NCBI RefSeq assembly: GCF_001552175.1
Contig: NZ_BCQR01000100.1
Coordinates: 1 to 43,976 of the forward strand
Source of the DNA: Actinomadura kijaniata NBRC 14229
Lineage (GTDB): Bacteria; Actinomycetota; Actinomycetes; Streptosporangiales; Streptosporangiaceae
Reading direction: 5' to 3'
DNA length: 43,976 nt
The position numbers were made by a program, and so were the translations under genes. Every line of letters begins with the position of its first letter. Within the stretch, counting starts at the first letter, position 1. Shown here piece after piece: positions 33,095 through 41,500 of this stretch. The notes under the pieces were generated by a model. That model ran no database searches and was not told where the DNA came from. It was given only the letters and a program-made list of their open reading frames with translations.

Positions 33095-33592
33095 GTGTCC
33101 GTCGTCATCGCCCTCCAGATCCTGACGGCCCTGACCTACCTGGCCGTTCCGCTCGTCGGCCACCGGCACGGCGCCGCCGCGCAGCGGGCGGCCGAGACCG
33201 AGATCCGGCGCCAGGGCCGCACCCCCGCCGTCCTGGCCGAGCACGGCCTCGACTTCACCGCCAGCAAAGCCAGCGTGGCGGTCTCGGTGATGATCGCCGC
33301 CGGGCTCGCGGCGCTCGCCGTGCTGAACCTCGCCGACCAGCCGCTGCCCACCTGGATCCTGCAACCCATCCTGCTGGTCGCCGGCGGCTTCATCACCACC
33401 AGCCAGGTCTTCGTCGACCGGTACGTGGAGAACGCCCTGCGCAGGTCCGACACCGCGACCATCGACGTCAAGGCGCTGATGGGGGCGGCCAAGGAGGTCT
33501 TCCCCGGCTGGTTCCGGCCCCTTGTCATCGCCCGCTTCCTCCTCACGACGGTCGGCTCGCTGGCCATTCTCGTCTCGCTGGCTGTCTCCTGA
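33095..33592 (+). CDS. Small membrane protein, TetR-controlled, unknown function
   Basis: From GTG 33095, behind AAGGAGG (33081-33087), this is a 165-aa protein with about four hydrophobic segments: SVVIALQILTALTYLAVPLV; residues ~58-75; residues ~85-102; and the C-terminal LTTVGSLAILVSLAVS. The rest is soluble (RQGRTPAVLAEHGLDFTASK). There are no catalytic motifs and no family is recognised. Control by the divergent TetR regulator is inferred from the shared operators. Confidence 0.7.
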   Translation: MSVVIALQILTALTYLAVPLVGHRHGAAAQRAAETEIRRQGRTPAVLAEHGLDFTASKASVAVSVMIAAGLAALAVLNLADQPLPTWILQPILLVAGGFITTSQVFVDRYVENALRRSDTATIDVKALMGAAKEVFPGWFRPLVIARFLLTTVGSLAILVSLAVS

Positions 33593-33655
33593 CGAGACAA
33601 GTGAGGGCTTCGCGGTGGCCGTAGACCGTCATGGCCCGAACCCCCGGCCACGTGG

Positions 33656-33966
33656 TCACAGCTCCATCAGTAGGGCGGCCAGGGTGACAGCGCCCCGATG
33701 GGACCCGGTGGTCTCGTCGTGGCGGGTGGCGATGCCATGCCAGTGCTTGACAGCGCTCCACCACGTTGCGGCGTACGCCAGGATCCGTACCGCTCGGGCA
33801 CATCCCGCCAGGGCGTCCCGGGGCGGAACTTCCACGCGATCCCGCTTGGGCACCCGCCGGTCATCAACGCGGGGCCGTCCCATCCGCTGCCGCGCCGTCC
33901 GACCGCGTCCGCTGTCGGCGACAGGACCCGGGCGGGCCGGGGGAGGGGAACATTCGTCCAATCCAC
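33656..33966 (-). pseudogene. IS5-family transposase remnant with internal deletion
   Basis: Minus-strand frames carry pieces of an IS5-type transposase. An N-terminal part with GIAWKFRPGTPWRDVPERYG SW-type sequence and DDRR is split over two frames. It joins directly to the extreme C-terminal end, KHWHGIATRHDETTGSHRG then ALLMEL. The catalytic DDE core (about 150 residues) is gone, and frameshifts separate the pieces. No terminal inverted repeats or target duplication could be identified. The copy is dead. Confidence 0.7.
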
Positions 33967-33995
33967 CGGCGTGGACCGGCGGTCACAGTGGGCCC

Positions 33996-34823
33996 ATGAC
34001 CCTTCCTGACGGGAAACCGCACGCGCACGGCGACGCCGAGGCCGCCAACCTCCACGTGTGCCAGGACGGCCCTGGCGACGCCCCCGCGCTCCTGCTCATC
34101 CACGGGTCCGCCTCCTCGACCCGCTCGTGGGACCCGCTGGTCCCGCTGCTGACCGGATCCCATCGCGTCATCCGGATCGACCTGCTCGGCCACGGCCGGT
34201 CGGCCAAACCGGAGGACCGCGGCTACACGGTCCCGGACCAGGCGCGCCGGGTCGGCGCGGCGCTGGACCGGCTCGGCGTCGGGCACGCCGCCGTGGTCGG
34301 CCACTCCAGCGGCGGCGCGGTCGCCACCGCCCTCGCCGAACGGCGGCCCGGCCTGGTGACCGCGCTCGCGCTCATCGGCACCGGGCCCGGGATGGACGCC
34401 TCCATCGCGCCGCAGGTCGCCATCGAGCCCTCGCAGTGGCCGCACCTGACCGACGAGCAGCTCCGCCTGTTCGCCGGTTCCGGGTTCAGCCGTCCGGGCT
34501 ACGAGATCCCCCAGGAGTTCCTGGACGACGTGCGGGCCATGACCTTCCACACGCTCACCGCCTCGATGCGGGGCACCCTCGCGTACCTGAGGGAACGGCC
34601 GCTCCCGGACCGGCTGGCGCCCCTCGGCACACCACTGCTGGTGATCTTCGGTGAGGAGGACCGGAGGTGGCGGCCGTCCTCCGCCGCCGACTACCGCGCC
34701 GTTCCGGGAGCGAGGATCGAGATGCTGCCCGGCGTCGGCCACTCGCCCATGCTGGAGGCCCCGCCCCTCACCGCCGCGACCCTCCTGGACTTCACCACGA
34801 CCCACGCCGCGCGGACGGACTGA
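33996..34823 (+). CDS. Alpha/beta hydrolase
   Basis: This 275-aa protein has the fold's landmarks: oxyanion HGSASSTRSWDPL, DLLGHGRSAKPEDRGYT, nucleophile elbow GHSSGGAVATALAERR, acid FGEEDRRWRPSS and base GVGHSPMLEAP. It is a single-domain serine hydrolase; the substrate is unknown. ATG 33996 has no strong ribosome site. It follows the transposase remnant, and a fragment of another alpha/beta hydrolase follows it. Confidence 0.88.
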   Translation: MTLPDGKPHAHGDAEAANLHVCQDGPGDAPALLLIHGSASSTRSWDPLVPLLTGSHRVIRIDLLGHGRSAKPEDRGYTVPDQARRVGAALDRLGVGHAAVVGHSSGGAVATALAERRPGLVTALALIGTGPGMDASIAPQVAIEPSQWPHLTDEQLRLFAGSGFSRPGYEIPQEFLDDVRAMTFHTLTASMRGTLAYLRERPLPDRLAPLGTPLLVIFGEEDRRWRPSSAADYRAVPGARIEMLPGVGHSPMLEAPPLTAATLLDFTTTHAARTD

Positions 34824-34839
34824 ACCGCTGCCGTCCACC

Positions 34840-35030
34840 AGCTCGGGGATCCACCGGGAGGAACACGGCCAGGGTTCCCGGACGATCGTCCTGCTGCCGG
34901 GGTTAGGCGCCACTGCCGACCCGCTGGGAGCACTCGCGCGACGCCGCCGCGGCCTCCGCGTCCTGGTCTTCGACCTGCCCGGACACGGCCGGTCCGCCGG
35001 AGCGCCGACGGACGGGAGGCCGCCCACGCC
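34840..35030 (+). pseudogene. Fragment of a second alpha/beta hydrolase
   Basis: The plus-strand frame reads SRTIVLLPGLGATADPLGAL, then RVLVFDLPGHGRSAGAP: the strand-3/oxyanion and strand-4 portion of an alpha/beta hydrolase. There is no credible start, and the similarity ends where the convergent gene (stop 35031) begins. It is a truncated remnant, unlike the intact hydrolase next to it in sequence detail but of the same fold. Confidence 0.65.
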
Positions 35031-35621
35031 TCAGGCGAGGCCGCGCTTCTCGCACTCGGCCTTGATGAGCTCGTCGGTGAGGACCTCAGGGTTCACCGCG
35101 TACTCGGGGTCGCGGAGGGCGTCGTAGTCGCGGGTGCCGAGGGGCAGGCCCAGTTCGGCGAGCCGGTCGGCGAGCAGGGTGAAGGCCACCCGTTCGTCGG
35201 GCTCGTCGTGGTACCGGGCGCGGTCGGCGGCGCACGCCTCGGCCAGGGTGCTGCCCACCATGCTCCAGTACGAGCCCTCGGTGTCGAGCTGGATGAGGGG
35301 CGGGGGACGGTCCGCGGGCTCGTCGGGGTGCAGCCAGTAGCCGATCCAGCCCTTGTCGCTCTGCGCCACGATCCCGAGATGGCCGCTCATCTCCGCGAGC
35401 GCGGCGTCGATGGCCCGCGTCTCGGGGTCGGCGTCCGCGTCGCGATGACCGGTGTCGAGGAACGGGTGGGGCTTCCCGGCCTCCAGGAAGGTGATGCCGA
35501 GCAGGTCCCGGAACTCGGTGCGCCCCTGCCACTGCGCCACCAGCATCATGCGCAGGTCGTCCGGGAGGGGGCGGCCGCCCAGACGCTCGCGGGAGAACTC
35601 CACGAGCCGCTCTTCGAACAT
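35031..35621 (-). CDS. Cytoplasmic protein, possibly SUKH/SMI1-like
   Basis: From ATG 35621 behind GGAGGTG this is a 196-aa soluble, acidic protein. Segments FRDLLGITFLEAGKPHPFLD, SGHLGIVAQSDKGWIGYWLH and PLIQLDTEGSYWSMVGSTLA resemble the strand pattern of SUKH proteins, but I cannot assign the family firmly. There is no signal peptide or membrane segment. No toxin gene is beside it. Function unknown. Confidence 0.65.
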   Translation of the reverse strand: MFEERLVEFSRERLGGRPLPDDLRMMLVAQWQGRTEFRDLLGITFLEAGKPHPFLDTGHRDADADPETRAIDAALAEMSGHLGIVAQSDKGWIGYWLHPDEPADRPPPLIQLDTEGSYWSMVGSTLAEACAADRARYHDEPDERVAFTLLADRLAELGLPLGTRDYDALRDPEYAVNPEVLTDELIKAECEKRGLA

Positions 35622-35708
35622 GGGATTCACCTCCAGCGTCGACGGCACAGCCTGCGACCCCCGACGTGATCTTGTCAACGGCCCCGCCCGGGGGGCGCCC
35701 GCATGCTA

Positions 35709-35732
35709 CGTTGAATAAACATTTATTCAACG
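35709..35732. promoter_or_regulatory. TetR operator, 24-bp palindrome
   Basis: The arms CGTTGAATAAA (35709-35719) and TTTATTCAACG (35722-35732) are perfectly complementary around a 2-base centre. It lies nine bases before the TetR start in an AT-rich patch, so autorepression of tetR and the downstream monooxygenase is strongly implied. Confidence 0.82.
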
Positions 35733-35741
35733 AGGTGGGCG

Positions 35742-36296
35742 ATGGCCAGGTCACGAAGTGAGCAGGCGGCATGGCGCCGGGAGCAGCTGCTGGACGCGGC
35801 CCTGCGGGTGTTCGCCGACAAGGGGGTGGACGGGGCCACGGTCAAGGACGTGGCCCAGGCCGCCGGGGTGACGCCGGGGCTGCTGTACCGCTACTTCGAC
35901 AGCAAGGAGGCGATGGTGGAGACCCTCCTGTCGGAGCGGGGCTTCCTGCCCCGGCTGCGCGAGCTGGGGGAACTGCGGCACGACGACCGTCCGGCGACCG
36001 AGGTGCTGACCGGGTTGCTGGAGGCGTTCGACCGGCTGCTGGCCGACAACGCCGAGCTGATGGCGGTGTTCTTCAGCGCCGCCCAGGCCCGCGCGCCGCT
36101 GGCGGGGCTGGTGGGCCAGGGCCAGCGGCTGATCGGCGACTTCCTGGCCGAACGGGTCGCGGCCGGTGAGCTGCGCCCGCACGACACCGCCACGGCGGCC
36201 CGGACGCTGTTCGCCGCCGTCGCCGTCAACCGGCGGCTGGGCACCCCCATCGACGTCTCGGCCCTGGTCGGGCTGCTGTTTCCGGAAGAGGGATGA
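35742..36296 (+). CDS. TetR-family regulator of the FAD monooxygenase
   Basis: This 184-aa protein has the HTH QLLDAALRVFADKGVDGATV, KDVAQAAGVTPGLLYRYFDS, KEAMVETLL (residues ~14-60). A ligand domain of about 120 residues follows, with AVNRRLGTPIDVSALVGLLF at the end. ATG 35742 follows GAGGTGGG. It is separated from the monooxygenase start by one base, so one transcript carries both. Confidence 0.92.
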   Translation: MARSRSEQAAWRREQLLDAALRVFADKGVDGATVKDVAQAAGVTPGLLYRYFDSKEAMVETLLSERGFLPRLRELGELRHDDRPATEVLTGLLEAFDRLLADNAELMAVFFSAAQARAPLAGLVGQGQRLIGDFLAERVAAGELRPHDTATAARTLFAAVAVNRRLGTPIDVSALVGLLFPEEG

Positions 36297-36297
36297 G

Positions 36298-37503
36298 ATG
36301 CGCGCACAGTGCTGTGTGGTGGGGGGCGGCCCCGCGGGCATGATGGCCGGGCTGCTGCTGGCCCGCCAGGGTGTGGAGGTGGTCGTGCTGGAGAAGCACG
36401 CGGACTTCCTGCGGGACTTCCGCGGCGACACCGTCCACCCCTCCACGCTGGAGCTGATCGCCGAGCTGGGATGGATCGAGGAGTTCCTCGACCTCCCGCA
36501 CACGAAGATGCCGCGGGTGACGGTCAACATGGGCGGCCGGGACGTCACCTTCGCCGACTTCACCCGGTTGAACGTGCGCTGTCCCTACATCGCGTTCATG
36601 CCGCAGTGGGACGTGCTGGACTTCCTGGCGGGCAAGGCCGCGGCCCACCCCTCCTTCCGCCTCCTGCGCCGCGCCCGGGTGACGGAACTGCGCACCGAGC
36701 GGGGGCGGGTGACCGGAGTCCTGGCCGACACCGAGGACGGTCCCGTGGAGGTGCGGGCCGACCTGGTGATCGGGGCCGACGGCCGCCACTCCACCGTACG
36801 GGCCGCCGCCGGCCTGGCCCCGGTGGGCTCCTCACCTCCCATGGACGTGCTGTGGTTCCGTCTGCCCCGCCGCCCGGAGGACCAGGTGCCGTTCTTCCAG
36901 GGCGGCCAGGGGGCGCTGATCTCCATCGACCGCGGCGACTACTGGCAGATCGCCTACGCGATCCCGACGGACGCCTTCGGCGAGCTCAAGGCCGCGGGGC
37001 TCCCGGCGTTCGGGGAACGGGTGGCGCGACTGGCGCCCGCGTTGGCCGACCGCGTGGACCAGCTTGACGACTGGGAGGCGGTGCACCGGCTGAGCGTCCG
37101 GGTGGACCGGCTGCCCCGGTGGCACCGGCCGGGGCTGCTGTGCATCGGCGACGCCGCCCACGCCATGTCACCGGCGGGCGGGGTGGGCATCAACCTGGCG
37201 GTGCAGGACGCGGTGGCCGCCGCCAACCTGCTGGGCCCGGTCCTCGCCCGGGGCGACAGCCCGTCGCGGGCCGACCTGGCCCGGGTGCAGGCGCGCCGGG
37301 AACGCGCCGCGCGGATCACCCAGGCCTTCCAGCTCGGCATCCTGCGCGACCTGTACCCCAGGGACCTGGACGACGACACCACCCGGCACGTGCCGCCGAT
37401 CTTCACCGCGTTCCGGGCGCTGCCGCCGCTGCGCCACCTGATGGGCCGCTTCATCGGCATGGGCGTCCGTCCGGAGCACATCGCCTCCCCGCCCGCGCGG
37501 TGA
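36298..37503 (+). CDS. FAD-dependent aromatic monooxygenase (PHBH/UbiH-like)
   Basis: This 401-aa group A flavoprotein hydroxylase has the Rossmann motif VVGGGPAGMMAGLLLARQG (residues 8-25) and the DG motif VIGADGRHSTVRAAAG. It also has the second FAD/NADPH motif IGDAAHAMSPAGGVGIN near residue 285. NAD(P)H-dependent hydroxylation or epoxidation of a hydrophobic or aromatic compound is expected; the substrate is unknown. TetR control suggests a xenobiotic or antibiotic role (inference). No reductase partner is needed for this class. Confidence 0.92.
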   Translation: MRAQCCVVGGGPAGMMAGLLLARQGVEVVVLEKHADFLRDFRGDTVHPSTLELIAELGWIEEFLDLPHTKMPRVTVNMGGRDVTFADFTRLNVRCPYIAFMPQWDVLDFLAGKAAAHPSFRLLRRARVTELRTERGRVTGVLADTEDGPVEVRADLVIGADGRHSTVRAAAGLAPVGSSPPMDVLWFRLPRRPEDQVPFFQGGQGALISIDRGDYWQIAYAIPTDAFGELKAAGLPAFGERVARLAPALADRVDQLDDWEAVHRLSVRVDRLPRWHRPGLLCIGDAAHAMSPAGGVGINLAVQDAVAAANLLGPVLARGDSPSRADLARVQARRERAARITQAFQLGILRDLYPRDLDDDTTRHVPPIFTAFRALPPLRHLMGRFIGMGVRPEHIASPPAR

Positions 37504-37597
37504 TCGCCTTTTTTCTCGGAATCGCCTTCCCGAGTGTCACGAACCGGCCGGGTCGTTTGTCTCGCATGCAGACGTCCACGTCGAAGAGGAGATGATC

Positions 37598-38509
37598 ATG
37601 AGGGTGTTCGTAGCGGGAGGCGCCGGGGCGTTGGGGCGGCGGCTGGTGCCGCAGCTCGTGGAGCGGGGGCACGAGGTGATCGCGACGACGACGAGCGCGT
37701 CCAGGCTGGGCCTGCTGGAGCGGATGGGCGCCGAGGCGGTGGTGATGGACGGGCTGGACGCGGGTTCGGTCGCCGAGGCGGTGGGCCGGGCCCGGCCGGA
37801 GGTGATCGTGCACCAGATGACCGCGATCTCCGGCAAGCCCGACTTGAAGAACTTCGACCGCTGGTTCGCCACCACCAACCGGCTGCGCACCGAGGGGACC
37901 GACCACCTGCTGGCCGCCGCCCGGACGAACGGCGTGTCCCAGTTCGTCGCGCAGGGCTACGCCGCCTGGAACGGCATCCGCGAGGACGGATGGGTCAAGA
38001 CCGAGGAGGACCCGCTGGACCCGAGGAGCACGGGCCAGGCGGCGGCGGCGATCCGCCACCTGGAGGCCGCGGTCGCCGGGTTCGGCGGCACGGTGTTGCG
38101 CTACGGCGCGTTCTACGGGCCGGGCGCCAGCGACGACCAGGCCGAGATGGTGCGCAAGCGGCAGTACCCGATCGTCGGCGACGGCGCCGGTCACTGCTCG
38201 TGGGTGCATCTGGACGACGCGGCGGGCGCCACCGTCCTGGCCGTGGAGCGGAAGGCGACGGGCGTGTTCAACATCGTCGACGACGAGCCCGCCCCGGCCC
38301 GCGAGTGGCTGCCCTACCTGGCCCGGTGCGTGGGGGCCAAGCCGCCGATGCGGGTCCCCGTCTGGCTGGCCCGGCTGCTGGCGGGGCCGACGGCGGTGAC
38401 GATGATGACCGAGGGACGCGGCTTCTCCAACGCCAAGGCCAGGCGGGAACTCGGCTGGCAGCCGCACTACGCCTCCTGGCGGCAGGGCTTCAGGGAGGGG
38501 CTGGCGTGA
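37598..38509 (+). CDS. NAD-dependent epimerase/dehydratase-like protein 1
   Basis: ATG 37598 lies seven bases past GAAGAGGAG; ATG 37592 is too close to it. The 303-aa extended-SDR protein has RVFVAGGAGALGRRLVPQLV, VIATTTSASRLGLLERMGAE, VIVHQMTAISG and a C-terminal FNIVDDEPAPAREWLPYLAR. The YxxxK catalytic pair is not at the usual place (region reads AQGYAAWNGIREDG), so activity may be atypical. A 94-bp gap with the AT-rich run TTTTTTCT precedes it. It shares layout with the gene at 38930-39844. Confidence 0.85.
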   Translation: MRVFVAGGAGALGRRLVPQLVERGHEVIATTTSASRLGLLERMGAEAVVMDGLDAGSVAEAVGRARPEVIVHQMTAISGKPDLKNFDRWFATTNRLRTEGTDHLLAAARTNGVSQFVAQGYAAWNGIREDGWVKTEEDPLDPRSTGQAAAAIRHLEAAVAGFGGTVLRYGAFYGPGASDDQAEMVRKRQYPIVGDGAGHCSWVHLDDAAGATVLAVERKATGVFNIVDDEPAPAREWLPYLARCVGAKPPMRVPVWLARLLAGPTAVTMMTEGRGFSNAKARRELGWQPHYASWRQGFREGLA

Positions 38510-38549
38510 CGCGGGCCGAGAGCCTCCTTTCCCGGAACGGGGAACGCGC

Positions 38550-38933
38550 ATGAGGAACAGCCCCCGCCCCCTGGTCACGATCGGTGTGCTGCTGAGCGCG
38601 GCCGGCATGCTGGTGTTCGGTTTCTGGGCGCTGCTGTCGCCCGCCGGCTTCATCGACTACGTGAACTACCACCCGGTGAACGAGCACCTGGCGCACGACG
38701 CCGGGGCCTTCCAGATCGGCATCGGCGCCACCCTGCTCTTCGCCCTGGTCTGGTCGGACGCGCTCGTGGTGTCCCTGGCCGGGTTCGCCGTCGCCAGCGG
38801 CCTGCACACCATGACGCACTTCATGGACCGGCATCTGGGCGGCCACGGCACCGACGTCCCGATCCTCGGCCTGTTCACCCTGATCGCCCTGGCCACCATC
38901 TACCTGCGTCTGCGGAAGAGGGAAACGACATGA
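38550..38933 (+). CDS. Small four-helix membrane protein
   Basis: This 127-aa protein has four hydrophobic stretches: LVTIGVLLSAAGMLVFGFWA; residues ~50-66; AALVVSLAGFAVASG-like; and PILGLFTLIALATIYLRL. His-rich segments lie between them (NEHLAHDAGA, HTMTHFMDRHLGGHG), with possible metal or quinone relevance. It sits between two related epimerase-like genes. Its stop overlaps the next start (ATGA), so it is co-translated with epimerase-like 2. Confidence 0.72.
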   Translation: MRNSPRPLVTIGVLLSAAGMLVFGFWALLSPAGFIDYVNYHPVNEHLAHDAGAFQIGIGATLLFALVWSDALVVSLAGFAVASGLHTMTHFMDRHLGGHGTDVPILGLFTLIALATIYLRLRKRETT

Positions 38934-39844
38934 GGGTGCTGCTCGCCGGAGCCACCGGCGCGATCGGCCGCCCGCTGCTGGAGGAGCTGCGCGCGGCGGG
39001 GCACGAGGTCCTCGCCCTCACCCGGAAACCTGCCGCCCAGGTACCCGGCGCCCGCCTGGTGGTCGCCGACGTGCTCGACCGGGACGCCCTGCTGCGCGCG
39101 GTGGAGGGGATCTCCGCCGACGTGGTGATCCACCAGCTCACCGCGCTCAGCAAGCCCCCGGCCCGGTACGCCGACATGGACATGACCAACACGCTGCGCA
39201 CGGTCGGCACGGCCCACCTGCTGGAGGCCGCGCGGACGGTCGGGGCCCGCCGGTTCCTCACCCAGTCGATGGTGCCCGGCTACGGGTACGCCGACCACGG
39301 CACCCGCCTCCTGACCGAAAGCGACCCGTTCGGGCGGCGGCGCGAGGGCAAGGTGGGCCCGATCGTGGCGGCCCTGCACTCGACCGAGCAGCAGGTCCTC
39401 ACCGCCGACGGCATCGAGGGCATCGCCCTGCGCTACGGCGCCTTCTACGGCCTGACCGGCTCGGACGGCGTCATCGCGGCGCTGCGGGCGGGCAAGCTGC
39501 CGGTGCCCCGCGACGGTGGCGGCACGATGTCGTGGATCCACCTGGCCGACGCCGCCGCGGCCACGGTGGCCGCCATGGACAAGGGAAGGGCGGGCCAGGC
39601 GTACAACATCGTCGACGACGAGCCCGTCACCTGGGGACAGATGATCGCCGAGCACGCCGGGGCGGCGGGGACCCGGCCGCCCCGGCGCCTGCCCGGCTGG
39701 GCGATCCGGCTGGCCGCGCCGTACTTCGCCACCCTCATGGTCGACACCTCCATGCGCGTGTCGAACCTCAAGGCCAGGGCCGAACTGGGGTGGACGCCCG
39801 CGCTGCCCACCTACCGCGAGGGCGTGCACGCGCCACGGGCCTGA
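38930..39844 (+). CDS. NAD-dependent epimerase/dehydratase-like protein 2
   Basis: This 304-aa extended-SDR protein has RVLLAGATGAIGRPLLEELR, VADVLDRDALLRAVEGISAD, VIHQLTALS and IVDDEPVTWGQMIAEHAG. Layout and C-terminus (LKARAELGWTPALPTYREG) parallel protein 1 (NAKARRELGWQPHYASWRQG), so the two are paralogues. The YxxxK is again missing at its usual place. It ends the unit that starts at 37598. Confidence 0.86.
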   Translation: MRVLLAGATGAIGRPLLEELRAAGHEVLALTRKPAAQVPGARLVVADVLDRDALLRAVEGISADVVIHQLTALSKPPARYADMDMTNTLRTVGTAHLLEAARTVGARRFLTQSMVPGYGYADHGTRLLTESDPFGRRREGKVGPIVAALHSTEQQVLTADGIEGIALRYGAFYGLTGSDGVIAALRAGKLPVPRDGGGTMSWIHLADAAAATVAAMDKGRAGQAYNIVDDEPVTWGQMIAEHAGAAGTRPPRRLPGWAIRLAAPYFATLMVDTSMRVSNLKARAELGWTPALPTYREGVHAPRA

Positions 39845-39875
39845 GGACATCCGGCCGCGAGACCGTTCGCCCTCC

Positions 39876-40871
39876 TCAGCGCGGGGGCGTGCGGGTCTCG
39901 GGGAGGCCGAGCCGGGTGAGGATCCCGGGGAAGCCGAAGGCGACGATCCGGGAGATGCCCGCCTCGGTCACGGTGAGCACGGCGAGCCCGAACGCGCGGT
40001 GGACCCCGTCCGGCCCGCGGCGGTAGGCCGCGGCGGCGGGCTGGCCGTTGGCCGTGGTCGGGACCATCAGCCAGTCGCCGGGGGAGCCGGCGGCCGAGGC
40101 GAGGAAGGGCACGCAGGTCGCGCGGCCGGAGAACCAGGTGGGGGTCGGCGGCATCTCCAGCGCGGCGTCCTGGCGGAGCAGCCTCTCGAACGCCGCCGCG
40201 TCGCTGTTCTCGAACGCCGCGACGTACCCCTCCAGCAGCTCCCGCTGGCGGCGCCCGGAGGGTTCGGCGGCCAGGTCGGCCGCCGGGCCGACCTCCTCCA
40301 GCCGGGCGCGGGCGCGTTGCAGGCTGCTCTTGACCGCCGCCGTGGTGGTGCCGAGCATCCGCGCCACCTCCGGGGCGGGGAAGGCCAGCACGTCCCGCAG
40401 GATCAGCACGGCCCGCTGCCGGGGCGGCAGGTACTGGAGGCACGCGATGAGGGCCAGCCGCAGGCTCTCCCGCGAGACGACCACGGCGGCGGGGTCCTGG
40501 GCCGCGGCGGTGACGAGCGCGTCGGGGAGCGGTTGCAGCCAGGGGCCGTGCGGGTCCGCCGTCTCCGGTGGCGCGAACGGGTCCTCGCCCGGCGCGCCCA
40601 GCCCGGAGGGCAGCACGCGGCGTCCCGCCCGGCGCAGCGCCGTCAGGCAGACGTTGGTGGCGATCTGGTACAGCCAGGTCCGCAGGGACGAACGGCCCTC
40701 GAAGCGGTCGTAGGCGCGCCACGCCCGCAGGAAGGTCTCCTGGACCAGGTCCTCGGCCTCGTCCACCGAGCCCAGCATCCGGTAGCAGTGCGCCAGCAGC
40801 TCACTCCGGAACGGTTCGGCCAGGGTGGCGAAGTCCTCCACCGTCCCGGCCGCTTCTCCCGTACGCGTCAT
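39876..40871 (-). CDS. ECF RNA polymerase sigma factor with SnoaL-like C-terminal domain (SigG/SigX5-like)
   Basis: This 331-aa protein has sigma region 2 (residues ~15-80: LAHCYRMLGSVDEAEDLVQE, TFLRAWRAYDRFEGRSSLRT, WLYQIATNVCLTALRR) and region 4 (residues ~140-200: LIACLQYLPPRQRAVLILRD, VARMLGTTTAAVKSSLQRAR). A SnoaL/NTF2-like tail (residues ~210-325) contains LLEGYVAAFENSDAAAFERL. Such sigma factors have no classic anti-sigma; the tail modulates activity. It is convergent with the epimerase unit. The divergent gap to the PPOX gene contains GTGAC-N4-GTCAC (40961-40974). Confidence 0.92.
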   Translation of the reverse strand: MTRTGEAAGTVEDFATLAEPFRSELLAHCYRMLGSVDEAEDLVQETFLRAWRAYDRFEGRSSLRTWLYQIATNVCLTALRRAGRRVLPSGLGAPGEDPFAPPETADPHGPWLQPLPDALVTAAAQDPAAVVVSRESLRLALIACLQYLPPRQRAVLILRDVLAFPAPEVARMLGTTTAAVKSSLQRARARLEEVGPAADLAAEPSGRRQRELLEGYVAAFENSDAAAFERLLRQDAALEMPPTPTWFSGRATCVPFLASAAGSPGDWLMVPTTANGQPAAAAYRRGPDGVHRAFGLAVLTVTEAGISRIVAFGFPGILTRLGLPETRTPPR

Positions 40872-40960
40872 CCTCGTCCGTCCCCACCCGCCGACAGCAC
40901 CGTCCGCACATGGAGACCTCCCGCCGCGCCCAAAGGAATCGGCGTCCGCGGAACCGCCGG

Positions 40961-40974
40961 GTGACCCGCGTCAC
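40961..40974. promoter_or_regulatory. Dyad in the sigma factor / PPOX divergent gap
   Basis: GTGAC-CCGC-GTCAC is a 5-bp perfect dyad in the 186-bp gap. It is a possible operator or an ECF -35-like GTCAC element; neither is proven. Confidence 0.3.
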
Positions 40975-41057
40975 AGCCGTTCCGCGAAGCGATTCCCGCC
41001 GGGCCCCCGCCGGGTCTCCATGAACGGAACCAGCACCCCGACCGCGGAGGAGAGCCC

Positions 41058-41465
41058 GTGACCGTCGCCCTGCCCGCCGCCGCCCGGAGCCTGATCGACG
41101 GGCCGCACACGGCGGTCCTCGCCACCACCAACGCCGACGGACGGCCGCAGTCCTCGGTCATCTTCGTCAAGCACGACGGCGACGCGGTGGTGTTCAGCAC
41201 GATCAGGGGGCGGCTGAAGACCCGCAACATGGAGCGCGACCCCCGCGTGAGCCTCCTGGTGGCGGACGCGTCCGGGTACGCGGAGATCCGCGGCACCGTG
41301 ACGATCACCGACGACCCGGACAAGACGCTGCTGCACGAGCTGTACGCCCGGTACATGGACGGCGCGGAACCGCCGCCGGAACCCGACGCCGAGCGGGTCA
41401 TCGTGCGCGTCACCGCCGACCGGGTCTGGCTGTGGCCGCCCGCGCCCGACGCCCGGAACGACTGA
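41058..41465 (+). CDS. PPOX-class F420-dependent oxidoreductase
   Basis: This 135-aa split-barrel protein carries TAVLATTNADGRPQSSVIFV, GRLKTRNMERDPRVSLLVAD and YAEIRGTVTIT, the signature of the pyridoxamine-5'-phosphate-oxidase-like F420-binding family in actinobacteria. GTG 41058 follows GGAGGAGAG. The substrate is unknown. It lies 35 bases before RibD-C copy 3, so they may be co-transcribed. Confidence 0.9.
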   Translation: MTVALPAAARSLIDGPHTAVLATTNADGRPQSSVIFVKHDGDAVVFSTIRGRLKTRNMERDPRVSLLVADASGYAEIRGTVTITDDPDKTLLHELYARYMDGAEPPPEPDAERVIVRVTADRVWLWPPAPDARND

Positions 41466-41500
41466 CACCCCCACCACCTTCCCGACCGAGAGGACCGCAC

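Noticed and set aside
37535..37565. ECF-type promoter (TGTCAC ... CGTTTG) before epimerase-like 1
   Set aside because: The -35-like element is present but the spacing to a -10-like element does not fit known ECF promoters.
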